A DNA stretch of 64,000 nt, from NCBI RefSeq assembly GCF_023347275.1, contig NZ_CP094468.1:186001-250000 (forward strand), in the 5' to 3' direction. Source of the DNA: Faecalibacterium sp. I3-3-89. GTDB lineage: Bacteria; Bacillota; Clostridia; Oscillospirales; Ruminococcaceae. Within the stretch, counting starts at the first letter, position 1, and every line of letters starts with the position of its first letter. The notes below the pieces were generated by a model. The model saw only the letters and a list, made by a program, of their open reading frames with translations, was not told the DNA's origin and did no database searches. Positions 41,499 to 50,111 of the stretch are shown in pieces. The position numbers and the translations under genes are program-made.

Positions 41499-41704
41499 AA
41501 GGATGCTCCTTCCGTGTATTCGGGATATACTGCCTTTATAGTACCCGATTCCGGCCCGGGATGCAAGCTCCCGGGGCGAAAGATGTGCGAAAAGGCTTTC
41601 TTTTTTTCCGGCGGTATGTTAATATGGAGTCGTACCCGGATCAGACCCGGGCGCTTCCTGCCGGAAGTGCCCGCCGCTGTGTTCCCCAAAGGAGGAATTA
41701 TCGT

Positions 41705-42136
41705 ATGTTTTTGGGAATGGATATTTATAGCTGGATCGCTGCCATCGTCATTGCACTCATCGTCACCTTCCTTCCGGTCTCTCTGCCGGTGAAGATCGTT
41801 CTGGCGATGGCGGCGATGGCCTGCTTTTATTTTGGCCGCAAGTACTACCACGACCACAAGAACGGCGGGGCGGAGACGCCCAGCATGACCTCGGCCGAGA
41901 GCGAGGCAATGGCCTCCGGCCTCCTGAAAGCCCTCGGCGGCAAAGGGAACATTATCAAGATGGACTACTGCGCCACCCGTCTCCGCTTCGAGGTGCACAG
42001 CTATGCCTCCGTGGATGAGGCCGCAGCCAAGGCCGCAGGTGCAGAGGGCGTGATCCGCCCGGCCAAGAATGCCTGTCAGGTGGTCATCAAGGGTGATGTG
42101 CAGGCCGTGTACGACGCCCTGCGCAAGCAGCTGTAA
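41705..42136 (+). CDS. membrane-tethered PTS EIIB domain protein
   Basis: A 143-residue protein: two hydrophobic helices (residues 5-25 and 30-43), a linker, then a glucose-family EIIB domain with the phospho-Cys motif DYCATRLRFEV near residues 89-99. No EIIC or EIIA is present here, so it cannot itself be a complete permease. It may pass phosphate to a distant EIIC or serve as a sensor. The real start is ATG 41705 with AAAGGAGG upstream. Single gene with its own terminator. Confidence 0.8.
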   Translation: MFLGMDIYSWIAAIVIALIVTFLPVSLPVKIVLAMAAMACFYFGRKYYHDHKNGGAETPSMTSAESEAMASGLLKALGGKGNIIKMDYCATRLRFEVHSYASVDEAAAKAAGAEGVIRPAKNACQVVIKGDVQAVYDALRKQL

Positions 42137-42151
42137 AACATCCGATGCAGC

Positions 42152-42195
42152 GCCGCCGGGAGCGGGCCTCAGTGCCCGGCCCGGCGGCATTTTTT
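42152..42195 (+). terminator. terminator of the EIIB gene
   Basis: A 9-bp stem GCCGCCGGG/CCCGGCGGC plus inner pairing, followed by T6. Confidence 0.85.
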
Positions 42196-42220
42196 AATTC
42201 AATAGGAAAGGAAACCCGAT

Positions 42221-42823
42221 ATGAAGCCCCAGAACCTCACTTGGAAAAAACTCACCGCCGACGAGCTGACGCGGGTGTATCTGGACGAGATGCGCCGCGA
42301 CTTCCCGCCCAGCGAGCTGAAGCCTCTGAGCATGATATTGAACAGCGAGGCCGCCGGCATGGCCCACACATGGGGCGTGTTCGCGGAGGACACGCTGGTG
42401 TCCTACCTGCTGATGGTGCGGCCCGCGGGCTGCGAAGTGAGCCAGCTGGACTATTTCTCCGTCCTGCCCGCCTACCGCAGCTCGGGGGTGGGCGCAAAGC
42501 TGCTGGCCGCTCTGCCCGCCCACGAGGAGGGCGCAAAAGCCATCCTCATCGAGGCCGAGTGCCCCGAAAAGGCGGACGACAGGGCGATGGCCGTCCGCCG
42601 TCTGGGCTTCTATGCCCGCTGCGGCGCAGCTGACACCGGCTGGACCGAGCATCTCTTCGATGCATGGTTCCGGGTGCTGGTGCTGCCCGCCGAGGACAGC
42701 GCGATGGAGGCCGGGGAGGCCAACAAGGCGCTGGCCGACTGCTACAGCCGGGTCATGGGCGAGGATAAATGGCGGAAATACGTCCAGCTCTACCGCCCGG
42801 ACGGCGAAGAAGAGAAATTTTAA
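42221..42823 (+). CDS. GNAT-family acetyltransferase
   Basis: A 200-residue GNAT protein: LTWKKLTADELTRVYLDEMR start, the acetyl-CoA loop VLPAYRSSGVGAKLL near residue 88 and IEAECPEKADD. It acetylates an unknown amine. AGGAAAGGA precedes the ATG; single gene with a following terminator. Confidence 0.82.
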   Translation: MKPQNLTWKKLTADELTRVYLDEMRRDFPPSELKPLSMILNSEAAGMAHTWGVFAEDTLVSYLLMVRPAGCEVSQLDYFSVLPAYRSSGVGAKLLAALPAHEEGAKAILIEAECPEKADDRAMAVRRLGFYARCGAADTGWTEHLFDAWFRVLVLPAEDSAMEAGEANKALADCYSRVMGEDKWRKYVQLYRPDGEEEKF

Positions 42824-42835
42824 GACAACACCGCG

Positions 42836-42871
42836 CAAAAGGCTGCTTCACGGAGGGTGGAGCAGCCTTTT
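42836..42871 (+). terminator. terminator of the GNAT gene
   Basis: Stem AAAGGCTGCT/AGCAGCCTTT followed by T6. Confidence 0.85.
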
Positions 42872-42875
42872 TTGC

Positions 42876-43156
42876 ACCCTCCGGTGGGCGGGATGCACAA
42901 AGGTCAGCGGCTGTTTTTGACAGTTTGACCGGAAATGTAAAATCGACTGCTATGTTTTCCACACGGACTTTACCAGAGGATGACAGTGGGATAAAACAAC
43001 AGCACGAAGCTTTACCTGCATTTTGCACCGGTATGGTCGCAGCAGGATGGGCGGCGCGCTACAATAAAGACGTTCCGAGAGAGACAACAGGGAACAAGAA
43101 AAAGGAAAACACATCCCGGCCAGAACGTAGGGCCGGCCCATCCGAAGGAGATATTT
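42876..43156 (+). promoter_or_regulatory. promoter region of the pst operon
   Basis: No gene is seen. TTGACA (42917-42922) and TTGACC (42925-42930) are spaced 8 bases; TTGACC has TGCTAT 17 bases later (42948-42953). These could be overlapping promoters or PhoP-type half-sites, but spacing does not match the Bacillus Pho box. The pstS ribosome site GAAGGAG is clear. Confidence 0.35.
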
Positions 43157-44044
43157 ATGATGAAAAAGATCACTCGTCGTTCGTTCCTGTCCATCTGCGG
43201 CGCTGCTGCCGCTGCTGCTGCCCTGACCGCCTGCGGCGGTGCAGCTTCTTCTGCCGCCGCCTCTTCCGCAGCCGTTTCCAGCACTGCGGAGTCTGCTGCT
43301 TCCGGCGCTGCCCTGTCCGGCAATGTGGCCACAGGCGGTTCCACCTCCATGAAGAACGTCATCGCTGCTCTGACCGAGGGCTTCGCCGAGATCGAGCCGG
43401 ACGTCACCGTCAGCTATGACCCCACCGGTTCCGGCGCAGGCATCACCGGCGCGACCGATAAGACGCTGGACATCGGCCTGTCCTCCCGTGCTCTGAAGGC
43501 AGATGAGACCGGCGTTACCGGTACCACCGTGGCTCTGGACGGCATCGCCATCATTGTCAACAAGAGCAGCAAGGTCGAGGATCTGACCGTCGATCAGCTC
43601 AAGCAGATGTTCACCGGCGAGATCACCAACTGGTCTGAGGTCGGCGGCGACGACGGCGAGATCGTTCTGGTGGGCCGTGAGGCTGGCTCCGGCACCCGCG
43701 ACGGCTTCGAGAGCATCGTGGACGTCAAGGACTCCTGCAAGTATGCACAGGAGCTGACCGCTACCGGCGCTGTCATCAGCGCGGTGGAGGCCAACCCTCT
43801 GGCCATCGGCTATGCTTCCCTGTCTGCTGTCGGTGACACCGTCAAGGCTGTGACCGTCGGCGGCGTGGAGTGCAGCGAAGAGACCGTCAAGGATGGCAGC
43901 TACGAGGTGCAGCGTCCCTTTGTCTTCGTCACCAACGACGCTGTCACCCTTTCCGCTCAGGCTCAGGCCTTCTTCGACTTCGCTACCAGCGCTGACGCCG
44001 CCGACCTCATCCGCACTGCTGGCGCTGTCCCGGTGAACGAGTGA
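43157..44044 (+). CDS. pstS: phosphate-binding lipoprotein PstS
   Basis: A 295-residue phosphate-binding protein. A Tat-like start (ITRRSFL) and lipobox LTAC with Cys26 give a lipoprotein; a Ser/Ala linker follows. Phosphate-binding features include PTGSGAGI near residue 94 and GREAGSGTRDGFE near residue 175. It captures phosphate for PstCAB and heads the pstSCAB-phoU operon. Confidence 0.93.
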   Translation: MMKKITRRSFLSICGAAAAAAALTACGGAASSAAASSAAVSSTAESAASGAALSGNVATGGSTSMKNVIAALTEGFAEIEPDVTVSYDPTGSGAGITGATDKTLDIGLSSRALKADETGVTGTTVALDGIAIIVNKSSKVEDLTVDQLKQMFTGEITNWSEVGGDDGEIVLVGREAGSGTRDGFESIVDVKDSCKYAQELTATGAVISAVEANPLAIGYASLSAVGDTVKAVTVGGVECSEETVKDGSYEVQRPFVFVTNDAVTLSAQAQAFFDFATSADAADLIRTAGAVPVNE

Positions 44045-44072
44045 TTTTGAGCGCGAACGCTCAGGTGTTTTT

Positions 44073-44969
44073 ATGAAAAAGTTTGAGCTGCCCCGCACTC
44101 CGGCCCAGTGGCTGGAGGCCATCATGAATGCCATCTTCTTTCTCTGCGGCATCCTCGCGGTGGGCTGTGTGGCTGTCATCACGGTTTATATGTTCCTGTC
44201 GGGCCTGCCCGCCATCGGGAAGATCGGCCCGCTGAAGTTCCTCTTCGGCACCGAGTGGGCCTCCACGGCCGCCGAGCCGAAGTACGGCATCCTGCCCTTT
44301 GTGCTCTCCAGCATCTACGGCACGCTGGGCGCATCCCTCATCGGCGTGCCGGTGGGCCTGCTGACGGCGGTGTTCCTCTCGAAGGCCGCAGCGCCCGGCG
44401 TGCGGAACGTCGTGGTCACGGCGGTGGAGCTGCTGAGCGGCATCCCCAGCGTGGTGTTCGGTCTGCTGGGGATGCAGGTGCTGGTGCCTGCGGTAGCAAA
44501 AGCCTTTGGCAAGGCCTCGGGCGCCTGCCTGCTGTCGGCCATCGTGGTGCTGTCCGTTATGATCCTGCCCAGCATCGTCTCGGTGTCGGTGACGGCCCTC
44601 AACGCTGTCCCGCTGGAGTATGAGCAGGGCAGCCTCGCGCTGGGCGCTACGGACACCGAAACATGGTTCAAGATCAGCATCCCAGCGGCAAAGAGCGGCA
44701 TCGCCGCCGGTATCGTGCTGGGCATCGGCCGCGCCATCGGCGAGGCCATGGCCGTCATGATGGTGGCCGGCAACAGCCCGAATGTGCCGGACGGCCTCTT
44801 CCGCAGCGTCACCTTCCTGACTACGGCCATTGCGAAGGAGATGAGCTACGCCAGCGGCCTGCAGAAACAGGCGCTGTTCAGCATCGCGCTGGTGCTGTTC
44901 GTCTTCATCATGGCCATCAATGTGCTGCTCAACGCTGTGCTGAAGGGAGGAAATAAGGATGAAACGTGA
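44073..44969 (+). CDS. pstC: phosphate ABC transporter permease PstC
   Basis: A 298-residue permease with six membrane helices and the binding-protein-dependent loop around AIGEAMAVMMVAG. It pairs with PstA to form the phosphate channel. A short hairpin GAGCG-CGAA-CGCTC with T5 lies between pstS and the ATG and may lower downstream expression. It overlaps pstA by 11 bases. Confidence 0.93.
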   Translation: MKKFELPRTPAQWLEAIMNAIFFLCGILAVGCVAVITVYMFLSGLPAIGKIGPLKFLFGTEWASTAAEPKYGILPFVLSSIYGTLGASLIGVPVGLLTAVFLSKAAAPGVRNVVVTAVELLSGIPSVVFGLLGMQVLVPAVAKAFGKASGACLLSAIVVLSVMILPSIVSVSVTALNAVPLEYEQGSLALGATDTETWFKISIPAAKSGIAAGIVLGIGRAIGEAMAVMMVAGNSPNVPDGLFRSVTFLTTAIAKEMSYASGLQKQALFSIALVLFVFIMAINVLLNAVLKGGNKDET

Positions 44970-45816
44970 TTTCTCCCCCTCCCGCCGTGCGTGGAACATC
45001 GCGCTGACGGCGGCGGTCTGGGCTGCGGCGGTGCTGGTCATCGCCCTGACGGCGGGCGTCATCGGGCTGGTGCTCATCCGGGGCATTCCCCACATCAGCT
45101 GGAATTTCCTTTCCACCACCGCCAGCGTCCTCAAGGGCACCGACGGCATCCTGCCCGCCATCCTCAACACCCTGTATGTCATCTTCCTGACCCTGCTCAT
45201 CGTGCTTCCGCTGGGCGTGGGCGCGGCGGTCTACCTGACCGAGTACGCCTCCAACCGAAAGCTCATCGAGGTCATCGAGTTCACCAATGAGACGCTGGCA
45301 GGCATCCCCAGTATCATCTACGGCCTTGTGGGTATGCTGGTCTTCGCCCAGACCATGGGCTTCAAGACCTGCCTGCTCTCCGGCAGTCTGACGCTGGTGG
45401 TCATGAACCTGCCCACCATCATCCGCACGACGCAGGAGTCGCTCAAGACGGTGCCGCAGGGCTACCGTGAGGGTGCCTTGGGCCTTGGCGCAGGCAAGTG
45501 GCACATCATCCGCACCATCGTGCTCCCGTGCAGCATCGACGGCATCGTCACCGGCTGCATCCTTGCTGTGGGCCGCATCGTGGGCGAAAGCGCCGCCCTC
45601 CTCTTCACCGCAGGTGCGGCGGAGGTCATCGCGGGCAGCATCGCCAAGGCCTACACCTCCAACGGCGCGACCCTCTCGGTCCTGCTCTATCTGCGGGCCT
45701 TCGAGGACGGCGACTTCGCCTCCGCGTGGGGCATCGGTGCGGTGCTGCTGGTGTTGGTGCTCCTCATCGACCTTGCAGCCCGTCTGGCAAAAACAAAGCT
45801 GAAACAGAAACAGTAA
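44959..45816 (+). CDS. pstA: phosphate ABC transporter permease PstA
   Basis: A 285-residue permease, six helices, with the conserved loop VGRIVGESAALLFTAGAAE. It starts within the last codons of pstC with GGAGG upstream. Its stop codon touches repeat copy B, which separates it from pstB. Confidence 0.93.
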   Translation: MKRDFSPSRRAWNIALTAAVWAAAVLVIALTAGVIGLVLIRGIPHISWNFLSTTASVLKGTDGILPAILNTLYVIFLTLLIVLPLGVGAAVYLTEYASNRKLIEVIEFTNETLAGIPSIIYGLVGMLVFAQTMGFKTCLLSGSLTLVVMNLPTIIRTTQESLKTVPQGYREGALGLGAGKWHIIRTIVLPCSIDGIVTGCILAVGRIVGESAALLFTAGAAEVIAGSIAKAYTSNGATLSVLLYLRAFEDGDFASAWGIGAVLLVLVLLIDLAARLAKTKLKQKQ

Positions 45817-45948
45817 ACCTCTCCGTCATCGCTGCGCGATGCCACCTCCCCTATCGAGGGGAGGCCTTGGCATACCGGAAAAGTCGGCCTCTTCGCCAGA
45901 GGCTCCCCTACCAGGGGAGCTGGCGGGCGCAAGCCCGACTGAGAGGTT
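45816..45948. repeat. palindromic intergenic repeat, copy B, inside the pst operon
   Basis: Starts AACCTCTCCGTCAT directly at the pstA stop and ends GACTGAGAGGTT, 36 bases before pstB. Hairpins CTCCCCTATCGAGGGGAG and CCCCTACCAGGGG are inside. Confidence 0.75.
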
Positions 45949-45984
45949 GTACGAAGGCGCAGCTAACAAATACAAGGAGTCTGT

Positions 45985-46740
45985 ATGGCATCGATTATTA
46001 CAGCCAAGAACCTGAACCTCTGGTACGGTGACTTCAAAGCCCTCAAGAGCATCTCGCTGGATGTGGGCGAAAAAGAGATCACGGCCCTCATCGGCCCCTC
46101 AGGCTGCGGCAAATCCACCTTTCTGAAGACCCTGAACCGGATGAATGACCTTGTGCCGAATGTCCGCATCGAGGGAGATGTCCGGCTGCGGGGCGAGGAT
46201 ATTTTCTCGAAGGAGATGCAGCTGACTGACCTGCGCCGCCGCGTTGGCATGGTCTTCCAGAAGGCAAACCCCTTCCCCATGAGCATCTACGACAACATCA
46301 CCTATGGTCCCAAACTCCATGGCGTCCACAATAAGGCGGAGCTGGACGAGCTGGTGGAAAGCTCTCTGCGGGGCGCTGCCCTCTGGGACGAGGTGAAAGA
46401 CCGCCTCAGGAAGAGCGCGCTGGGCCTTTCCGGGGGCCAGCAGCAGCGCCTGTGCATCGCCCGGGCACTGGCGGTCAAGCCGGAAGTGCTGCTGATGGAC
46501 GAGCCGACCAGCGCCCTCGACCCCGGTTCCACCATGAAGGTCGAAGAGCTGATGAGCGAGCTGAAGAAGAACTACACCGTGGTCATCGTCACCCACAATA
46601 TGCAGCAGGCAGCCCGCATCAGCGACCGCACGGCCTTCTTCCTGCTGGGCGAGCTGGTGGAGTGCGGCCCCACGAGTGAGATCTTCAGCACCCCGAAGGA
46701 CAAGCGCACCGAGGACTACATCTCGGGCCGCTTCGGTTAA
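45985..46740 (+). CDS. pstB: phosphate ABC transporter ATPase PstB
   Basis: A 251-residue ATPase: Walker [21 protein letters not shown] near residue 37, signature [15 protein letters not shown] near 148, Walker [13 protein letters not shown] and the H-loop His in VIVTHNM. It powers phosphate import. AAGGAG precedes the ATG. Confidence 0.95.
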   Translation: MASIITAKNLNLWYGDFKALKSISLDVGEKEITALIGPSGCGKSTFLKTLNRMNDLVPNVRIEGDVRLRGEDIFSKEMQLTDLRRRVGMVFQKANPFPMSIYDNITYGPKLHGVHNKAELDELVESSLRGAALWDEVKDRLRKSALGLSGGQQQRLCIARALAVKPEVLLMDEPTSALDPGSTMKVEELMSELKKNYTVVIVTHNMQQAARISDRTAFFLLGELVECGPTSEIFSTPKDKRTEDYISGRFG

Positions 46741-46757
46741 AAAGGAGGGTTTGCGAT

Positions 46758-47426
46758 ATGAGCACACGCACACAGTACGACGCCGACCTCGCGGCCCTGA
46801 AGGCTTTGCTGGCCAAGATGGGCCAGCTGTCCGCCGACGCGGTGGAGGACGCGCTGGAGTCCCTCTGCACGGCTGACGCCGAGGGGGCAAAGGAGATCAT
46901 CAAGGGCGACTCTGAGGTCAACCGGATGGAACGGGACATCGAGCACCGCTGCATGACCCTGCTGCTCCGTCAGCAGCCGGTGGCCAGCGACCTGCGCTTT
47001 ATCTCCGCAGCCATGAAAGTAGTGACGGATGTGGAGCGCATCGGTGACCACGCCGCCGACATCGCGGAGATCGTGCCCCATCTGGCCGGTGTCCGCAAGG
47101 CGGGCGACCCCGCCGTAAGCAAGAGCATCGAGATGGGCCGGAAAGCCCACAAGATGCTGAACGACGCCATGGCCGCCTTTGCGGCAGAGGACGAGGCGGC
47201 GGCAAAGGCCGTCATCGAGGCCGACGATGCCGTGGACTACGACTTCAACAGCATCAAGCGGATGCTGGCAGCGGAGATCGCTGCCGACCCCGGGAAGATC
47301 GACGCCGCCCTCGATGTGCTGATGGTCATCAAGTACCTTGAGCGCATCGGCGACCACGCTGTGAACGTCGCCGAGTGGGTGGAGTTCCTGCGCACCGGCC
47401 GGTATCACCACGAGAATATGTTCTGA
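46758..47426 (+). CDS. phoU: phosphate transport regulator PhoU
   Basis: A 222-residue two-repeat helical protein with the PhoU signatures DVERIGDHAADIAEI near residue 93 and YLERIGDHAVNVAEWV near residue 196, each binding a metal cluster. It regulates PstSCAB and phosphate signalling. It starts 17 bases after pstB and ends the operon. No phoR/phoP pair is in the window. Confidence 0.94.
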   Translation: MSTRTQYDADLAALKALLAKMGQLSADAVEDALESLCTADAEGAKEIIKGDSEVNRMERDIEHRCMTLLLRQQPVASDLRFISAAMKVVTDVERIGDHAADIAEIVPHLAGVRKAGDPAVSKSIEMGRKAHKMLNDAMAAFAAEDEAAAKAVIEADDAVDYDFNSIKRMLAAEIAADPGKIDAALDVLMVIKYLERIGDHAVNVAEWVEFLRTGRYHHENMF

Positions 47427-47454
47427 GTTCTGTTTTCCTCTTTTTCTTTTCCTG

Positions 47455-47490
47455 AAAAGCTGCTGCCCGGGTGTGGGCGGCAGCTTTTGT
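47455..47490 (+). terminator. terminator of the pst operon
   Basis: Stem AAAAGCTGC(T)GCCC and complement, followed by TTTTG. Confidence 0.8.
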
Positions 47491-47672
47491 TTGTGCGCCG
47501 AAACCCCGTCTGAAAAATTTTGGAGATTTTCCCCCTCTGGTGCAATTTCCGGCCACGCTGTGTCGTATTATAAGCAGAAGCCTCCCAAAGGGGGCGCTTG
47601 TGAGACCTGAGCGCGGCCCGGCTCCGACATCCCCTTGTCTCCCGGCGGGCCGCGCCGCAACGGAGGATACCT

Positions 47673-48059
47673 ATGGACACCAAGAAATTCCCGCTGGAAG
47701 CCCACGGTGTAGCCGTCAGCCGCGCCGAGCTGGTACAGGCGGCTTTGGATGAGATCACCCAGAATTACCGCGAGGCCAGCCTTTCCAATGTGGCCCGCAG
47801 CTACGGCGTCTCGCTGGCCTATGTCAGCGAGTGCGTCCGGGCGCAGACCGGCCGCACCTACAAGGAGCTGCTCCAGAAGCACCGGATGGAGACGGCCGCC
47901 CGTCTGCTGCGCCGCAGCGACTGGAACATCCAGCAGATCATCACCTATGTCGGCTACGAGAACACCAGCTACTTCTACCGCCTGTTCCACGAGCGCTACG
48001 GCCAAAGCCCCCGCGAGTACCGCCAGAGCCGCGCCGTCCGCACCCGCACCCCGGCCTGA
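47673..48059 (+). CDS. stand-alone AraC-type DNA-binding protein
   Basis: A 128-residue protein consisting almost only of the AraC double helix-turn-helix: SLSNVARSYGVSLAYVSECV, then RRSDWNIQQIITYVGYENTS and FHERYGQSPREYR. There is no sensor domain. The gene lies between phoU and an acetyltransferase gene with its own terminator. Targets unknown. Confidence 0.85.
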   Translation: MDTKKFPLEAHGVAVSRAELVQAALDEITQNYREASLSNVARSYGVSLAYVSECVRAQTGRTYKELLQKHRMETAARLLRRSDWNIQQIITYVGYENTSYFYRLFHERYGQSPREYRQSRAVRTRTPA

Positions 48060-48076
48060 ACCGCAAGATCAAGATG

Positions 48077-48116
48077 CACCAAAAGGCGTCCCGTGCCTTC
48101 GGGACGCCTTTTGGTG
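48077..48116 (+). terminator. terminator of the AraC-type gene
   Basis: A perfect 17-bp stem (CACCAAAAGGCGTCCCG and complement) with a 6-base loop. Confidence 0.85.
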
Positions 48117-48202
48117 CCTGTGCATGGAAAAATGAGGCGGAGTGTGCTACAATAGAAGCCAGACGTGCGCTGCGGCGCACAGAAAGAAAGGGTGGAAACG
48201 GA

Positions 48203-48712
48203 ATGTTTCGTGGAGCAAGACACTCTGATTTGGAGCAGATCTTAGACATCTATGCCCGTGCCCGGAAGGTGATGGCTGCTTCGGGCAACCCGACCCAGTG
48301 GGGTGACGACTATCCGCCGAGAGAGATGCTGGAAGAGGACATCGACGCCAACCGGCTGTTCATCTATACGGTCAACGGCCGGCTTGAGGCGGTGTTCGCC
48401 TTCATTCTGGGGCCGGACCCCACCTATGCAAAGATCGAGGGCGGCAAGTGGCTCAACGACACCCTGCCCTACGGAACCATCCACCGGCTGGCCTCGGCGG
48501 GCCATCGCAAAGGCGTGACGGACGAGGTCATTACATGGTGTCTCGAGCACTGCGAGAGCCTGCGCGCCGACACCCACGAGGACAACAAGATCATGCAGCA
48601 TCTTCTCGAGAAGAACGGCTTTGCCCGCTGCGGCATCATCTTAGCGGATGACGGCAAGCCCCGCATCGCCTATCAGAAGCTGTCTGCGACTCTGCCTCTG
48701 CGGGCAGAATAA
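48203..48712 (+). CDS. GNAT-family acetyltransferase
   Basis: A 169-residue N-acetyltransferase (FRGARHSDLEQILDIYARAR start; THEDNKIMQHLLEKNGF near residue 132 is the late acetyl-CoA segment). Substrate unknown. It lies 14 bases before the dipeptide epimerase gene and probably shares its transcript. Confidence 0.85.
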   Translation: MFRGARHSDLEQILDIYARARKVMAASGNPTQWGDDYPPREMLEEDIDANRLFIYTVNGRLEAVFAFILGPDPTYAKIEGGKWLNDTLPYGTIHRLASAGHRKGVTDEVITWCLEHCESLRADTHEDNKIMQHLLEKNGFARCGIILADDGKPRIAYQKLSATLPLRAE

Positions 48713-48726
48713 GGAGGGACTGGACA

Positions 48727-49839
48727 TTGAAGATCACACAGGTAAAGCTGGGCCGCATCTCGACCCCGCTCCGCGTCCCCTTCAAGACGGCGCTGCGCAC
48801 CGTGCGCAGCGTGGAGGACGTCATCGTTGAGCTGCACACCGACACCGGCGCGGTGGGCTACGGCGAGGCACCTCCCACCGGCGTCATCACCGGCGTCATC
48901 ACCGGCGACACCACTGGGGCCATCATCGGGGCCATCCGGGACCACATCGCCCCGGCCATCCTTGGCCGCGACCTCGACGAGTTCGAGGATCTGACCGCTG
49001 CGGTGCAGAAGGCCCTCGTGCACAACACCAGTGCAAAGGCGGCGGTGGACATGGCCCTGTGGGACCTGCTGGGCCAGAAGTACGGTGCCCCGGTCTACCG
49101 GATGCTGGGCGGCGCGCGCAGCAATATCGTCACCGACATCACCATCAGCGTCAACCCGCCGGAGGAAATGGCGCGGGACGCCCGCACGGCCCTCGAGCGG
49201 GGCTATGACTGCCTGAAGGTCAAGGTGGGCATCGACCCGGAGTTGGATGTGGCCCGTCTGGCCGCAGTCCGCGAGGCTGTGGGAAAAGAGGTCAGGATCC
49301 GCATCGACGCCAATCAGGCGTGGAATGCGAAGCAGGCCGTCCGCATCCTCGACCAGATGCAGGAAAAGGGCCTCGACATCGAGTTCGTCGAGCAGCCTGT
49401 GCCTGCCGCTGACCTCGAGGGGATGCAGTACGTCACCCGGAACGCCAGCGTGCCTGTGCTGGCCGACGAGAGCGTGTTCAGCCCCGCAGATGCCCTGCGC
49501 ATCATGCAGACCGGCGCGGCGGACTTTGTGAACATCAAGCTGATGAAGTGCGGCGGCATCACCAACGCCCTCCGCATCGCCTCGGCGGCGGAGGTCTACG
49601 GCGTCGAGTGCATGATCGGCTGTATGCTGGAGGCGAAGATCTCCGTCAATGCGGCGGTGGAGCTGGCCTGCGCCAAAAAGATCATCACGAAGGTCGATCT
49701 GGACGGCCCGGTGCTCTGCAGCGAGGACCACATCCTCGGCGGCGCGGTCTTCAACGAGAAGGACATCACCGTATCGGATGCCCCCGGCATGGGCATCAAG
49801 GGCTTCGTCCCCGGCAAAGTGACCTATCTGGACGACTGA
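48727..49839 (+). CDS. L-Ala-D/L-Glu (dipeptide) epimerase
   Basis: A 370-residue enolase-superfamily enzyme of the muconate-lactonizing subgroup: catalytic Lys pair in CLKVKVG near residue 163, metal ligands in DANQAW, EQP and ADES, and the final Lys in NIKLMKCGG. It interconverts dipeptide stereoisomers, mostly from peptidoglycan recycling. The start is TTG after AAGGAGGG. The GVIT motif after GEAPPT is duplicated (12-bp tandem repeat at about 48880-48903). Confidence 0.87.
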   Translation: MKITQVKLGRISTPLRVPFKTALRTVRSVEDVIVELHTDTGAVGYGEAPPTGVITGVITGDTTGAIIGAIRDHIAPAILGRDLDEFEDLTAAVQKALVHNTSAKAAVDMALWDLLGQKYGAPVYRMLGGARSNIVTDITISVNPPEEMARDARTALERGYDCLKVKVGIDPELDVARLAAVREAVGKEVRIRIDANQAWNAKQAVRILDQMQEKGLDIEFVEQPVPAADLEGMQYVTRNASVPVLADESVFSPADALRIMQTGAADFVNIKLMKCGGITNALRIASAAEVYGVECMIGCMLEAKISVNAAVELACAKKIITKVDLDGPVLCSEDHILGGAVFNEKDITVSDAPGMGIKGFVPGKVTYLDD

Positions 49840-49857
49840 AAAATAAATAAGAATGAC

Positions 49858-49894
49858 TTTCCCCCGGCAGAGTTTCTCTGCCGGGGGATTTTTC
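49858..49894 (+). terminator. terminator of the epimerase gene
   Basis: Stem TCCCCCGGCAGAG/CTGCCGGGGGA followed by T5. Confidence 0.88.
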
Positions 49895-50012
49895 TGCCTT
49901 GCTGGGTGAAATATCTTAACTCTGTATGCGATACGAATACAGTTTTGTCGGCGGGGCCGGGAGGAAAAGGGAGAAATCGGATGGAACCGCCCGAAATATC
50001 TGCGGAAAACCT

Positions 50013-50040
50013 TTGACTTTTCTGCCGTGTGTGCTATAAT
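50013..50040 (+). promoter_or_regulatory. promoter of sstT
   Basis: TTGACT (50013-50018), 16-base spacer, TATAAT (50035-50040). Confidence 0.75.
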
Positions 50041-50111
50041 AACACTTGTCTTTGGGAAAGAGACAGAAAAGTGTGCGCGGCGTGCGCACACATATGGAGG
50101 AGTGTTTTGAT

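Noticed and set aside
42917..42953. Pho box upstream of pstS
   Set aside because: Two TTGAC-type elements are present but spaced 8 bases, not the 11-base period expected; kept only as a weak promoter.
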